Virus record (IMG/VR): IMGVR_UViG_3300042923_000479 | Coordinates: 1 to 36,880 of that record | Length of the DNA stretch: 36,880 nucleotides | From: a virus | Reading direction: 5' to 3' (one strand) | The notes under the pieces: generated by a model | Databases searched by the model: none | Told to the model about the DNA's origin: nothing | Seen by the model: the letters and a program-made list of their open reading frames with translations, nothing else | In this document: in pieces, positions 13,336 to 20,922 of the stretch | How the letters are laid out: each line of letters starts with the position of its first letter | How positions within the stretch are numbered: position 1 is the first letter of the stretch | Program-made: the position numbers and the translations under genes

Positions 13336-13426
13336 GGGGCTGACAGGAAAGCCCGCAGCACCTCCCGGTACTAAGCGACCGGGAGGCCAGCGGCGGATAC
13401 ACGCGGTTCGACTCCGCGCAGCTCCA
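13336..13426 (+). ncRNA. tRNA-like/tmRNA-like RNA with alanine-type acceptor and no D-stem
   Basis: GGGGCTG (13336-13342) pairs with CAGCTCC (13419-13425), then discriminator A and CA. The pairing contains G3-U70, the alanine identity pair of tRNA-Ala and tmRNA. A perfect T-arm directly precedes the acceptor (CGCGG 13402-13406, loop TTCGACT, CCGCG 13414-13418). In place of D- and anticodon arms there is a long arm: CCGC/GCGG (13353-13356, 13390-13393) and a perfect 9-bp stem (13361-13369 with 13378-13386) closed by ACTAAGCG. No normal anticodon loop is visible. This recalls the tRNA-like domain of tmRNA without its message part, or a decayed tRNA-Ala. Confidence 0.5.
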
Positions 13427-13560
13427 CAGCGGTCGCGTGACTCTGCAAAAGCCGCGACACCGAACGGGGTAGCAGAAGCCCACGGTTCGGCGGGAAGCCC
13501 ATCCCGACGCCCTGTCTCTCTCCGGGGAGCAGGCCAGACGTAGACCAAGCGTTCAACGGG
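13427..13560 (+). other. Non-coding stretch with stacked hairpins
   Basis: GTCGCG (13432-13437) pairs with CGCGAC (13453-13458). CCGAAC (13460-13465) pairs with GTTCGG (13485-13490), with inner GGG/CCC. CGGGA/TCCCG follows near 13491-13509. No start/stop pattern of a gene is convincing, so I regard it as structured RNA or a region of former tRNA genes. Confidence 0.4.
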
Positions 13561-13565
13561 CACTA

Positions 13566-13704
13566 CCGGCTGATCGTCTAATGGAATGGCCTCTGCACAT
13601 CAACACCCTGAGTCCTAGGCAACTCTGATGGGTGTGACTTACTGCATGGTCTAGGACACCCCGCATGGGCGAGGGAGATCCGGGTTCGAATCCCGCAAGC
13701 CGAC
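13566..13704 (+). ncRNA. Second tRNA-like element, interrupted or degenerate
   Basis: A T-arm is clear: CGGG (13681-13684), TTCGAAT, CCCG (13692-13695). The acceptor is only partial: CGGCT (13567-13571) with AGCCG (13698-13702), end pairs mismatched. GTCTAATGG near 13576 looks like the 5' half of a D-arm and TCTAGGAC at 13650-13657 like its 3' half, with about 65 bases between. That insert forms ACACCC/GGGTGT (13603-13608, 13630-13635), and its loop GTCCTAG can pair with CTAGGAC downstream as a pseudoknot. No proper anticodon arm was found. Confidence 0.35.
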
Positions 13705-13755
13705 TTACGATTCCCTTCGACGAACCTCCGAGGTACACCATGCACGTGTGCAACG

Positions 13756-14100
13756 TCACGCGTGCGGGTAGAAGATCCCGCCCACATTGACCACGGTGGA
13801 ACCGTTCACGATCACACGCTCAACGACGAGCTCACCCGTGCCACCCAGAGCCTTGACAAGCGGACCAGTGATACGGCCAACCATCTCGTCACCCAGCGAC
13901 ACGACCATGTCAACAACAGTCAGACGGTCACCGATATCAACCGCCCCGATCGCCTGAGTCAACGACGACTTGGCAAGGGTCGACACGTTAGGGGTACCGG
14001 CATCAGCCAGGTCCCGTGCGTACCCGCTCACGAATCCCACGATGCGGTCACCGTTAGCGTGCGTCACACCAACCTGACCGTACCGCTCCCACTCAGACAT
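13756..14100 (-). CDS. Reverse-strand cargo-type gene of unknown function
   Basis: 114 residues from ATG 14100. The composition is natural (Gly/Val-rich, alternating hydrophobics such as DRLTVVDMVVSLGDEMVG and ELVVERVIVNGSTVV), whereas the forward reading of the same DNA is shadow-like. No signal peptide or known motif. It sits alone against the late genes behind a -10 hexamer six bases from the ATG, so it is probably expressed in the lysogen. It could be an anti-phage, exclusion or fitness gene; nothing in the sequence decides which. Confidence 0.65.
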   Translation of the reverse strand: MSEWERYGQVGVTHANGDRIVGFVSGYARDLADAGTPNVSTLAKSSLTQAIGAVDIGDRLTVVDMVVSLGDEMVGRITGPLVKALGGTGELVVERVIVNGSTVVNVGGIFYPHA

Positions 14101-14106
14101 GAGCAC

Positions 14107-14115
14107 ACATTAACA
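14107..14115 (-). promoter_or_regulatory. Extended -10 promoter for the 13756-14100 gene
   Basis: Read on the reverse strand, TGTTAATGT places TAATGT (14112-14107) behind a TGn extension, and ATG starts six bases later. There is no good -35 at 17 bp, as is usual for extended -10 promoters. The same TAATGT-N6-ATG spacing occurs at 6382-6394. Confidence 0.5.
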
Positions 14116-14142
14116 CCGGGCCACGACATCCGGGAGTACCGC

Positions 14143-14412
14143 ATGAGCAAGGGACGCAACACATCCCAACGCGACAGAGACCGGCGCCGCATCGCAGCAA
14201 CCAAAGCGAACTGCCACATCTGCGGACTACCCATCGACTACACACTCAAGTCACCCCACCCCATGTCCTTCGAAGCTGACCACGTCAGGGCGTACAGCAA
14301 AGGCGGGGCCGACGACCTCAGCAACAAGCGTGCATCCCACAGGCAATGCAACCTCGCGAAGAAGGCACGCGACTACGCACCGATCATTCGTCGCAGCGGC
14401 TCGCTCGAGTGA
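14143..14412 (+). CDS. HNH endonuclease next to terminase
   Basis: 89 residues from ATG 14143 with GGGAG upstream. Metal-finger Cys are C24-x2-C27 (CHICGLP), the catalytic DH pair is D46-H47 (FEADHVRAYSKGG), then N61, and H66/C69-N70 (SHRQCNLAK). Stand-alone HNH proteins directly before the terminase genes are common in cos-type phages and are known to help the terminase cut DNA at packaging. This suggests, but does not prove, cohesive-end packaging. Confidence 0.88.
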   Translation: MSKGRNTSQRDRDRRRIAATKANCHICGLPIDYTLKSPHPMSFEADHVRAYSKGGADDLSNKRASHRQCNLAKKARDYAPIIRRSGSLE

Positions 14413-14512
14413 ACAACCGGTGGCCACCCTCCCCCCTCCCTGCCCCTAGGAAACTCCCTCGGGTATAGGCGATGTACATTCTGGGCGTTTTTTCCACAGG
14501 GCGGTGATCCTC

Positions 14513-14821
14513 ATGGCTGACCGTAAGAAGTTGCGTGCGCTGGGTGAGGACGAGAAGCCGCCCGCGGTGACGGTCGTGAAGACGGTCCTTGAGGCGGCTG
14601 AGGGTGGGAATCAGCTCGAGCTGCTGGTGTCGATGCGTAACCGTGTGGCGAAGGCGGTTCAGGATCCCAATTGTCCGCCCCGTGACCTAGCGTCCCTGAC
14701 TCGCCGATTGCAAGAGATCGCCCGTGAGATTGAGGCGATTGAGGCTAAGGCGAAGCAGGAGGCTGACGAGGATGGTGACAGCCGAACCCCAGATGAAGCC
14801 TGGGACGCCGAAGCTATCTGA
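14513..14821 (+). CDS. terS: Terminase small subunit
   Basis: 102 residues from ATG 14513 (GTG 14504 is possible). The N-terminal basic helix, the central helical region (LELLVSMRNRVAKAVQ, PPRDLASLTRRLQEIAREIE) and an acidic C-terminus fit actinophage small terminases. It overlaps the large subunit gene by 50 bases. Its role is to recognise the packaging site and present DNA to the large subunit. Assigned mainly from position and helical pattern. Confidence 0.75.
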   Translation: MADRKKLRALGEDEKPPAVTVVKTVLEAAEGGNQLELLVSMRNRVAKAVQDPNCPPRDLASLTRRLQEIAREIEAIEAKAKQEADEDGDSRTPDEAWDAEAI

Positions 14822-16256
14822 GACTGCCCGCCATGTCATTCTGCCGAAGGGCATTGCGTCGACTGGTTGGCCGGCTGTGCGTGACAAGTGCCTGGCGTTG
14901 GGGTTGACGTTCGATCAGTGGCAGGACGGCGCTGGGCGGGCGATTCTCGCTAAGCGTGAGGATGGCAAGTACGCCGCCACTGTTGGTGGCGTTGCGATGT
15001 CGATCCCGCGGCAAGTGGGGAAGACGTATCTGCTGGGTGCGATCGTGTTCGCGTTGTGTCTGCTGTTTCCGCGGACGACTGTTCTGTGGACTGCGCACCG
15101 GTTGAAGACGGCTAAAGAGACGTTCCGGTCGATGCAGGGTATGGCGAAGCGTCGGAAGATTGCTCCGTTTGTAGAGCAGGTGTTCACGGCTGCGGGTGCG
15201 GAGGAGATCAAGTTCCGCAACGGGTCGCGGATCATGTTCGGAGCTCGGGAGACCGGCTTCGGGCGTGGTTTCGCGAAGGTTGACATCGAAGTGTTCGATG
15301 AGGCACAGATCCTCACCGAGCGTGCGCTTGACGACATGCTTCCCGCGATGAACGCGGCGCCCAACGCGCTGGCGTTGTTCACGGGGACGCCGCCGCGTCC
15401 GATTGATCCGGGTGAGGTGTTCGAGCGGCTTCGCACGGAAGCGCTCGAGCAGGGTACTGGTAAGGGCGAAACGCTTTACATCGAGTTCAGCGCGGACCAG
15501 AACGCTAGCCCGGACGACCTTGCGCAGCAGGCGAAGGCGAACCCGTCGTTTCCGCATCGGACGCCGGCCGAGGCGATCCAGCGGATGCGTAAGCAGCTTT
15601 CGGAGGATTCGTTTCTCCGCGAGGCGATGGGGATCTGGGATGCGGACTCGCAGCACCGTGTTATCGGTGAGGCTGAGTGGTCTGCGGTCGCTGATCCGGC
15701 GTCGATGGCGATTGAGCGGTTGTCGCTTGCGATTGACGTTCCTCCGGGCCGTGACGTTGCTTCCGTGGCGCTTGCTGGGATGCGGGCTGATGGCCTGTGG
15801 CATGTGGAGATGGATGAGTCCCGTAAGGGTGTCGATTGGGTCATCCCGTGGGTGGTGGAGCGTGCGTCGAAGAATCGTCTGCACGCGATTGTTGCGGATG
15901 AGATGTCTGGTCTTGTCGAGAAGCGTCGTGACCGCAACTACCTGATTGGTACTGACGTTGAGGTGACGCTCGCGGGCGCGGAGGGGCGTGACATGGCCAT
16001 TGCGTGCGCGAAGTTCTATGACGCGGTGGTCAGTCCGACTCCCTCTGTGCGGCATGTCGATCAGCCGCAGGTGAACGTGGCTTTGTCGGTTGCCCGGAAG
16101 CGACCGCTTGGCTCCGGCTGGGCGTGGAACCGCAAGGACGCAGCGTCCGACATCACGCCGATAGTGGCGATGACTCTCGCCCTTTGGGGCGCTCAGAACG
16201 ACAACGTGAAACGCCCGACGAGGCGTTCTGGATCTAGGACGGCGGTGGTTCTCTAG
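14772..16256 (+). CDS. terL: Terminase large subunit
   Basis: 494 residues from ATG 14772, nine bases after AGGAGG. The ATPase has Walker A PRQVGKT (79-85), Walker B IEVFDEAQ (172-179) and coupling motif TGTPP (204-208). The nuclease is RNase H-like with D322 (LAIDVPPG), D376 (VADEM) and D460 (AASDITP). It pumps DNA into the prohead and cuts it. The stop overlaps the portal GTG. Confidence 0.95.
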   Translation: MVTAEPQMKPGTPKLSETARHVILPKGIASTGWPAVRDKCLALGLTFDQWQDGAGRAILAKREDGKYAATVGGVAMSIPRQVGKTYLLGAIVFALCLLFPRTTVLWTAHRLKTAKETFRSMQGMAKRRKIAPFVEQVFTAAGAEEIKFRNGSRIMFGARETGFGRGFAKVDIEVFDEAQILTERALDDMLPAMNAAPNALALFTGTPPRPIDPGEVFERLRTEALEQGTGKGETLYIEFSADQNASPDDLAQQAKANPSFPHRTPAEAIQRMRKQLSEDSFLREAMGIWDADSQHRVIGEAEWSAVADPASMAIERLSLAIDVPPGRDVASVALAGMRADGLWHVEMDESRKGVDWVIPWVVERASKNRLHAIVADEMSGLVEKRRDRNYLIGTDVEVTLAGAEGRDMAIACAKFYDAVVSPTPSVRHVDQPQVNVALSVARKRPLGSGWAWNRKDAASDITPIVAMTLALWGAQNDNVKRPTRRSGSRTAVVL

Positions 16257-17692
16257 TGGCCGAAAAGATCCATGTTCCCGGGATGACGGAGGACGAGCTT
16301 GTCACCCTGAACTACAACGTCGAGCAGTTGGCGGCGCTGTCGAAGCGGAATCTGTTGCGTTCGTCGGTGTATGACGGGAAGCGGGCGATTCGTCAGGTTG
16401 GGTCGGTGATTCCGCCGCAGTACAAGCGGTTGGGTCTGATCCTTGGGTGGAATGCGAAGGGTGTTGACGGGCTGGCTCGTCGTTGCAATCTCGAGCGGAT
16501 GGTGTGGACCGGTGGGGACATCAATGCGCTTGGTATCCAGGAGCTCACGGACAACAACTTCCTGCTGTCGGAGATCGCGAACGGGCGCACGGATTCTCTG
16601 ATTCATGGGGTGTCGTATCTGATTACGACGCGTGGTGATGAGTCGAAGGGTGAGCCGAAGGCGCTGATTCATGCGAAGGATGCGTTGAACGCGTTCGGGT
16701 CGTGGAATAACCGGAAGCGTCGCCTTGATGATCTGCTGTCGGTGACGTCTCGTAAGGACGGGAAGATTACCGGGTTTGTGCTGTACCTCGATGGGGAGAC
16801 GGTCAACGCGGAGAAGGATTCGTCTGGTTGGTCTGTGGATCGTTCGGAGCATCCGTGGCATGTGCCGGCTGATCCGATGGTGTATCGGCCGCGTGCGTCT
16901 CGGCGTATGGGTCGTTCGCGGATCACCCGGTCGACGATTGGGCTTCAGGATGCGGCTGTTCGTGCGTTGATTCGCATGGAGGGTCACATGGATATCTACT
17001 CCATCCCGCAGCTTGTGCTGTTGGGCGCGAGCGATGCGATATTCAAGAACGCTGATGGGTCGCAGAAGGCGTCGTGGCAGGTTGCGCTTGGGCGTGTGTT
17101 CGGTATCCCGGATGATGACGAAGCGCAGAACCCGCGGGCGGACATCAAGCAGTTCAAGGCCGAGACGCCCGAGGCGCATCTGGCGCAGATGAACGCTCTT
17201 GCGAAGCTGACGGCCCGCGAGTTTGACCTGTCGGATGCGGACTTTGCGCTGACTGACATGGCGAACCCGACCGCTGCGGACTCGTATTCGGAGGCGCGCG
17301 AGAACCTGCTTGCTGAGGCCGAGGGCGCCACGGACGACTGGTCTATTACGGTCCGTCGTGCGGTGACTCGTGGGCTTGCGATTCAGAACGATCTGAACGA
17401 GATCCCTGCCGAGTGGGCGTCGATTGACACGAAGTGGCGTAACCCGCAGTACGTGTCGCGGTCTGCTGCTGCTGATGCGGGGCAGAAGCAGCTTGCGGCG
17501 GTTCCGTGGCTTGCTGAGACCGAGGTTGGTCTCGAGCTCATCGGTATGGATGAGCAGACGATCAAGCGTGCTCTTGCGGAGAAGCAGAAGGCGGACGGGC
17601 GTGCTGTTGTGCGTGCGCTGGTGAACTCGAAGGCGGTCGCTAATGGTGACAGCGCTTCAGTCGAAGGCGGCGCTCAGGCTAGTAACGACTGA
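16256..17692 (+). CDS. Portal protein (SPP1 gp6-like)
   Basis: 478 residues from GTG 16256. The N-terminus (LNYNVEQLAALSKRNLLRSS, then YKRLGLILGWNAKGVDGLAR) and the central helical region with AAVRALIRMEGHMDIYSIPQ match the SPP1 gp6-type portal family. Twelve copies form the ring at one capsid vertex that docks terminase and then the connectors. The 3' end overlaps the MuF gene by 50 bases. Confidence 0.92.
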   Translation: MAEKIHVPGMTEDELVTLNYNVEQLAALSKRNLLRSSVYDGKRAIRQVGSVIPPQYKRLGLILGWNAKGVDGLARRCNLERMVWTGGDINALGIQELTDNNFLLSEIANGRTDSLIHGVSYLITTRGDESKGEPKALIHAKDALNAFGSWNNRKRRLDDLLSVTSRKDGKITGFVLYLDGETVNAEKDSSGWSVDRSEHPWHVPADPMVYRPRASRRMGRSRITRSTIGLQDAAVRALIRMEGHMDIYSIPQLVLLGASDAIFKNADGSQKASWQVALGRVFGIPDDDEAQNPRADIKQFKAETPEAHLAQMNALAKLTAREFDLSDADFALTDMANPTAADSYSEARENLLAEAEGATDDWSITVRRAVTRGLAIQNDLNEIPAEWASIDTKWRNPQYVSRSAAADAGQKQLAAVPWLAETEVGLELIGMDEQTIKRALAEKQKADGRAVVRALVNSKAVANGDSASVEGGAQASND

Positions 17693-18317
17693 GTCGGTAG
17701 ATACGGCGGTCGGACTGCTTGTGGCGCTCCCCGGGAGCCCTACAGCGCGGCGTGCGGCGCTTCTGAACAGTGTCCCTGAGGTGATCGGGTACTTCTCTGA
17801 GGGGTCGGCTGCTTTGGCGGTCGACTTCTACGAGGAGGAGCGGGTCAGGGCAGGGGTTCGGGATCGGACGTTCGTCACGCAGTTCGTCATCAACGACCGG
17901 ACGGTGAAGATTCGCCGCGGTATCGCGTGGGCGTCTGATCCGCTGTTTTCGGACGACGAAGAGACTGCGTCGAAGCGGCTTGCGGAGATTGTGCAGTTGG
18001 AGACGGCGAAGCCGTACCGAGACACGATCCTCACGAATCGGCAGAACGACCCGGAGTCTGTGGGTTGGCGGCGTCTCGCGTCGGCTAAGACGTGTCGGTT
18101 CTGTCGGATGCTGGCTGATCGTGGCGCCGTGTACCGGCAGTCGACGGTGCAGTTCGCGGCTCACCCGAATTGTCACTGCACTGCGCAGCCGGTGTTCAAG
18201 GAGAACGATCCCGGCACTGAGGTTGGCGAGTTCCAGTACATGGCGAGCCGGCGCAATAAGACGCCCGCTACGAGGGCGCGCGTCCGGGACTACCTGGACG
18301 CCAACTATCCGGAATGA
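17643..18317 (+). CDS. MuF-like minor head protein
   Basis: 224 residues. The C-terminal signature C151-x2-C154 with H174-P-N-C177-H-C179 (HPNCHCTAQPVF) is typical of MuF-type head proteins, as is the place directly after the portal gene. The N-terminal half is helical. These proteins bind the portal during head assembly and are often injected. No toxin domain is fused here; the protein is of ordinary short length. Confidence 0.85.
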   Translation: MVTALQSKAALRLVTTESVDTAVGLLVALPGSPTARRAALLNSVPEVIGYFSEGSAALAVDFYEEERVRAGVRDRTFVTQFVINDRTVKIRRGIAWASDPLFSDDEETASKRLAEIVQLETAKPYRDTILTNRQNDPESVGWRRLASAKTCRFCRMLADRGAVYRQSTVQFAAHPNCHCTAQPVFKENDPGTEVGEFQYMASRRNKTPATRARVRDYLDANYPE

Positions 18318-18397
18318 AGGCTTCCACGGGTCTCCTGTGGCCGTACGCGACGGTTTCGCGGTGAATGTGCGACGGCACGAAAACGGAGAGTACCGAA

Positions 18398-18928
18398 ATG
18401 ACTGGAAACGAAAGCACCCCCATCGGTGTGGGTTCGACGGCAGCGGGCGAATCCGCGCTGGCGATCGGATCGGGAGCCCAGACGCAGGAACAGGATAAGA
18501 CCTTCACGCAGGCCGAGGTCGACCGGATCGTGAAGCAGCGCGCCGAGAGGCTCGCCAAGGAGCAGTACCCCGATTACGAGGACCTCAAGGCGAAGGCTGC
18601 GGGCGCGAAGACGCTCGAGGAACGTCTTGGGTCGCTTGAGCAGGAACTCAGTGCCACGAAGGCTGAGGCGCTTCGCTCGAGCATTGCCGCACGGTTCGGG
18701 ATCAGCACTGAGAAGGGCAAGGACGATGAACCGTCCGACGCCGATCTGTTCCTCACCGGTACTGACGAGTCCACTCTGACAGCCCAGGCGCAGCGCCTTG
18801 CGGCACGTCAGGCGGACTCCAAGAAGCAGGGAAACGTCGCCCCGAAAGAGGGCGCGACCACAACGACTGGCAAGGACGACACGGAGCTTCGCGAATTCGC
18901 GCGGGGCCTGTTCGGTCAGGCCGACTAA
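18398..18928 (+). CDS. Scaffold protein
   Basis: 176 residues from ATG 18398 with GGAGAG upstream. The N-terminus is low-complexity, followed by a long charged coiled coil (FTQAEVDRIVKQRAERLAK, LEERLGSLEQELSATKAEAL) and a hydrophilic C-terminus ending ELREFARGLFGQAD. The pattern and place between MuF and capsid genes are typical of siphovirus scaffolds, which shape the prohead and leave before DNA filling. No protease gene is seen in the head cluster. Confidence 0.85.
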   Translation: MTGNESTPIGVGSTAAGESALAIGSGAQTQEQDKTFTQAEVDRIVKQRAERLAKEQYPDYEDLKAKAAGAKTLEERLGSLEQELSATKAEALRSSIAARFGISTEKGKDDEPSDADLFLTGTDESTLTAQAQRLAARQADSKKQGNVAPKEGATTTTGKDDTELREFARGLFGQAD

Positions 18929-18943
18929 CCGAAAGGCAAGACA

Positions 18944-19840
18944 ATGACATCACTTGCTACGGGGTCGCTTTCGATCCCCAAGCAGAAGATCGCGCCGTGG
19001 CTTGGTGCGATCCAGAACGGGTCGGCTGTGGCCACCCTTTCCGCTCAGACTCCGATGACGTTCGGTGAGGGCGAGTCGTGGACGTTCGACATCGGCGAGG
19101 CCGAGTATGTCGCTGAGGGTGGCGACAAGGGCGCTTCGACGGTGACTCCGACGAGCAAGACGATCAAGCCGTTCAAGTTCCACAAGACTCTCCGTTTCAA
19201 CGAAGAGGTTCTGTGGGCGGACGAGGACCGTCAGCTTGAGATCGTGGACGAGATCCTTGCTCTCATTCAGCCGGCGCTCTCCCGCGCGCTCGACTTCGGT
19301 GTGTTCCACGAGATCAACCCGACCGGTGGTGCTGTTGTCGCCGCAATGAACGGTGGTCTCACTGACACCACGAACCTGGTGGAGTACGTGGCTGCGGACA
19401 AGCCGTACGTGAGCCTGGACGCGGCTGACGCGCTTGTCCTCGCGGATGGGTTCGTTCCCCGCGACATCGCACTGGACCCGACCTACGCGGCGAAGTTCTC
19501 GGCTCTGCGCGGTACGAACTCCGAGCAGAAGCTGTACCCGAACTTCCGTCTCGGCATCGAGACCAGCGAGCTCGACGGCCACCGTGCGTCCGTGTCGAAC
19601 ACGGTTCGCGGTACTGGTGTACTCGCGGTCGACACCGACGTGCTCGGGTTCGTCGGCGACTTCTCGGCCATCCGTTGGGGTGTGCAGAAGTCGATCGGCC
19701 TTGAGGTCATCCGTTACGGTGACCCGGACGGTGGCGGTGACCTGAAGCGTAAGAACCAGGTCGCGTTCCGTGCGGAGGTTGTTTACGGCTGGGGCATCGC
19801 GGACCTGAACGCGTTCGCGAAGATCCACGACCTCGTCTGA
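18944..19840 (+). CDS. Major capsid protein (HK97 fold)
   Basis: 298 residues with GAAAGGCAAG upstream. The segments GEGESWTFDIGEAEYVAEGG (N-arm/E-loop region), FHKTLRFNEEVLW, the spine helix around EIVDEILALIQPALSRALD, and the C-terminal beta end (RAEVVYGWGIADLNAF) fit the HK97 capsid fold. It forms the icosahedral shell. Confidence 0.92.
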   Translation: MTSLATGSLSIPKQKIAPWLGAIQNGSAVATLSAQTPMTFGEGESWTFDIGEAEYVAEGGDKGASTVTPTSKTIKPFKFHKTLRFNEEVLWADEDRQLEIVDEILALIQPALSRALDFGVFHEINPTGGAVVAAMNGGLTDTTNLVEYVAADKPYVSLDAADALVLADGFVPRDIALDPTYAAKFSALRGTNSEQKLYPNFRLGIETSELDGHRASVSNTVRGTGVLAVDTDVLGFVGDFSAIRWGVQKSIGLEVIRYGDPDGGGDLKRKNQVAFRAEVVYGWGIADLNAFAKIHDLV

Positions 19841-20031
19841 TGGTTCGCCTGCGCAACACTGCGTCGGGCGCCATCGTGTCTGTCGCTGACGAGAAGGTTG
19901 CGCGGCTGGGTGCTGAGTGGGTGCCGGTGGAGGAGACTTCGCCGGCACCCCGGAAGCCCGGGCGGCGCCGCAAGATCAACCCGGCGCCGGGCATGAGTGA
20001 GGAACACATCGGGCGTGTCGAGTCCGACTAA
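19840..20031 (+). CDS. Small protein after the capsid gene
   Basis: 63 residues from ATG 19840, overlapping the capsid stop. The N-terminal half (RLRNTASGAIVSVADEKVAR, then LGAEWVPV) is a short beta/alpha module common directly after phage capsid genes; the C-terminal half is basic and Pro-rich. It may be a head decoration or assembly factor; function not established. Confidence 0.65.
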   Translation: MVRLRNTASGAIVSVADEKVARLGAEWVPVEETSPAPRKPGRRRKINPAPGMSEEHIGRVESD

Positions 20032-20046
20032 GGATAGGGGGCGGTC

Positions 20047-20517
20047 ATGTCTGTAAGCACCGACAACATTGCGGTGGCTCTGGGGGTGGCCGTCCCCGAC
20101 TCGGGTTCGCTGGTTGAGCAGCAGTGGGAGATGTGGATCGATGACGCAGAAATGCTCATCGAGGTACGTCGCGTGCAGCTTGAGGTTGAGACGATCGATC
20201 AGGCGAAACTGGACTACGTAGTCCGGGAAGCCGTGGTCGCTCAGGTGAAGCGCCCGGACGACTCAACCCAGGTGACCGTTTCGGTGGATGACGGCTCCAC
20301 GTCGAAGTCGTACCGGTCCGGTAAGGGTCGGGTGACGATCCCCGACGAGCTTTGGGCTCTGCTTGGGCTCACGGAACCTTCCGGTGCGTTCGCTATCGAC
20401 ATGCTCGGCACGTGCTCGACACACCTGGCATGGTGCTCCCTGTCCATGGGCGCGTCGTACTGTTCCTGCGGGGTGGACATCGCAGGGTTCCCGCTCTTCG
20501 AGAGCGGTGAAGAGTGA
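20047..20517 (+). CDS. Head-tail connector (Gp19/Gp15-like) with Cys-rich tail
   Basis: 156 residues. Residues 1-108 follow the adaptor family: helices near EMWIDDAEMLIEVR, EAVVAQVKRPDDSTQVTVS, a beta hairpin (TSKSYRSGKGRVTIPDE), and LWALLG. It would sit under the portal as the first connector ring. Beyond about residue 112 it has an unusual extension with four Cys (C123, C130, C139, C141) that is not part of the usual adaptor fold. Confidence 0.8.
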   Translation: MSVSTDNIAVALGVAVPDSGSLVEQQWEMWIDDAEMLIEVRRVQLEVETIDQAKLDYVVREAVVAQVKRPDDSTQVTVSVDDGSTSKSYRSGKGRVTIPDELWALLGLTEPSGAFAIDMLGTCSTHLAWCSLSMGASYCSCGVDIAGFPLFESGEE

Positions 20518-20921
20518 ATCTCGGTTACGACATCGCTTCGCAGCTCCCTTACCTGCGGTCGCAGGCTGCGGGGCGGTTCACTGAGACGTTCAAGGTGTAC
20601 ACCGTGACGAAGTCGGAGCCGGATGCTGACGGTGTTGTCGTCGAGACTGAGGTGACGGTCTACCCGGCCGTCACGGGTCGGTGGAAATCCGCCACGATGA
20701 ACGTGTCTGAGCGTGAGCAGGGATCTCAGGTTCCCGCGGTACAGGACACGCACATTCACGTCGCGGTGGGTGCCACACCGTTGGTCGGGGTGAACACGTT
20801 GTGGCGTGTGACTGCGTCCACAGCAGACCCGTCACTTGTTGGTCGCGAGGCCCGGACGAAGGGTCTTCCGCAGGCTGGTCAGGTCACCGCACACCGGTAT
20901 CCGGTGGAGGAAGCGAACTGA
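20514..20921 (+). CDS. Head closure / stopper-like connector protein (DUF6093-like)
   Basis: 135 residues from GTG 20514. The beta-rich pattern (TETFKVYTVTKSEPDADG, HIHVAVGATPLVGVNTLWRV) and gene order after the adaptor fit the stopper-type proteins of actinophages; I recall the DUF6093 family here. It seals the filled head and receives the tail. Assignment rests on order and fold impression. Confidence 0.7.
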   Translation: MNLGYDIASQLPYLRSQAAGRFTETFKVYTVTKSEPDADGVVVETEVTVYPAVTGRWKSATMNVSEREQGSQVPAVQDTHIHVAVGATPLVGVNTLWRVTASTADPSLVGREARTKGLPQAGQVTAHRYPVEEAN

Positions 20922-20922
20922 C

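Noticed and set aside
13566-13704. A normal tRNA gene
   Set aside because: T-arm is present, but the acceptor has two mismatched end pairs, the D-arm is split and no anticodon loop with U33 could be found.
13301-13759. Reverse-strand ORFs with motifs such as AESNRVYPPLASR and AGFEPGSPSP
   Set aside because: These peptides are the well-known false translations of the complement of tRNA T-arms; they support tRNA-like DNA on the forward strand, not proteins.
13762-14142. Long N-terminal extension of the HNH protein at 14143
   Set aside because: The extension is His/Arg/Thr-rich shadow sequence of the reverse gene 13756-14100; ATG 14143 has its own ribosome site.
14413-14512. A cos site in the pyrimidine-rich gap before the small terminase gene
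   Set aside because: The C/T-rich tract is suggestive and HNH next to terminase fits cos packaging, but no end sequence or repeat can be defined from one genome.
14814-16055. 413-residue reverse ORF under the large terminase
   Set aside because: Arg/His-rich shadow of a clear terminase gene with Walker and nuclease motifs on the other strand.
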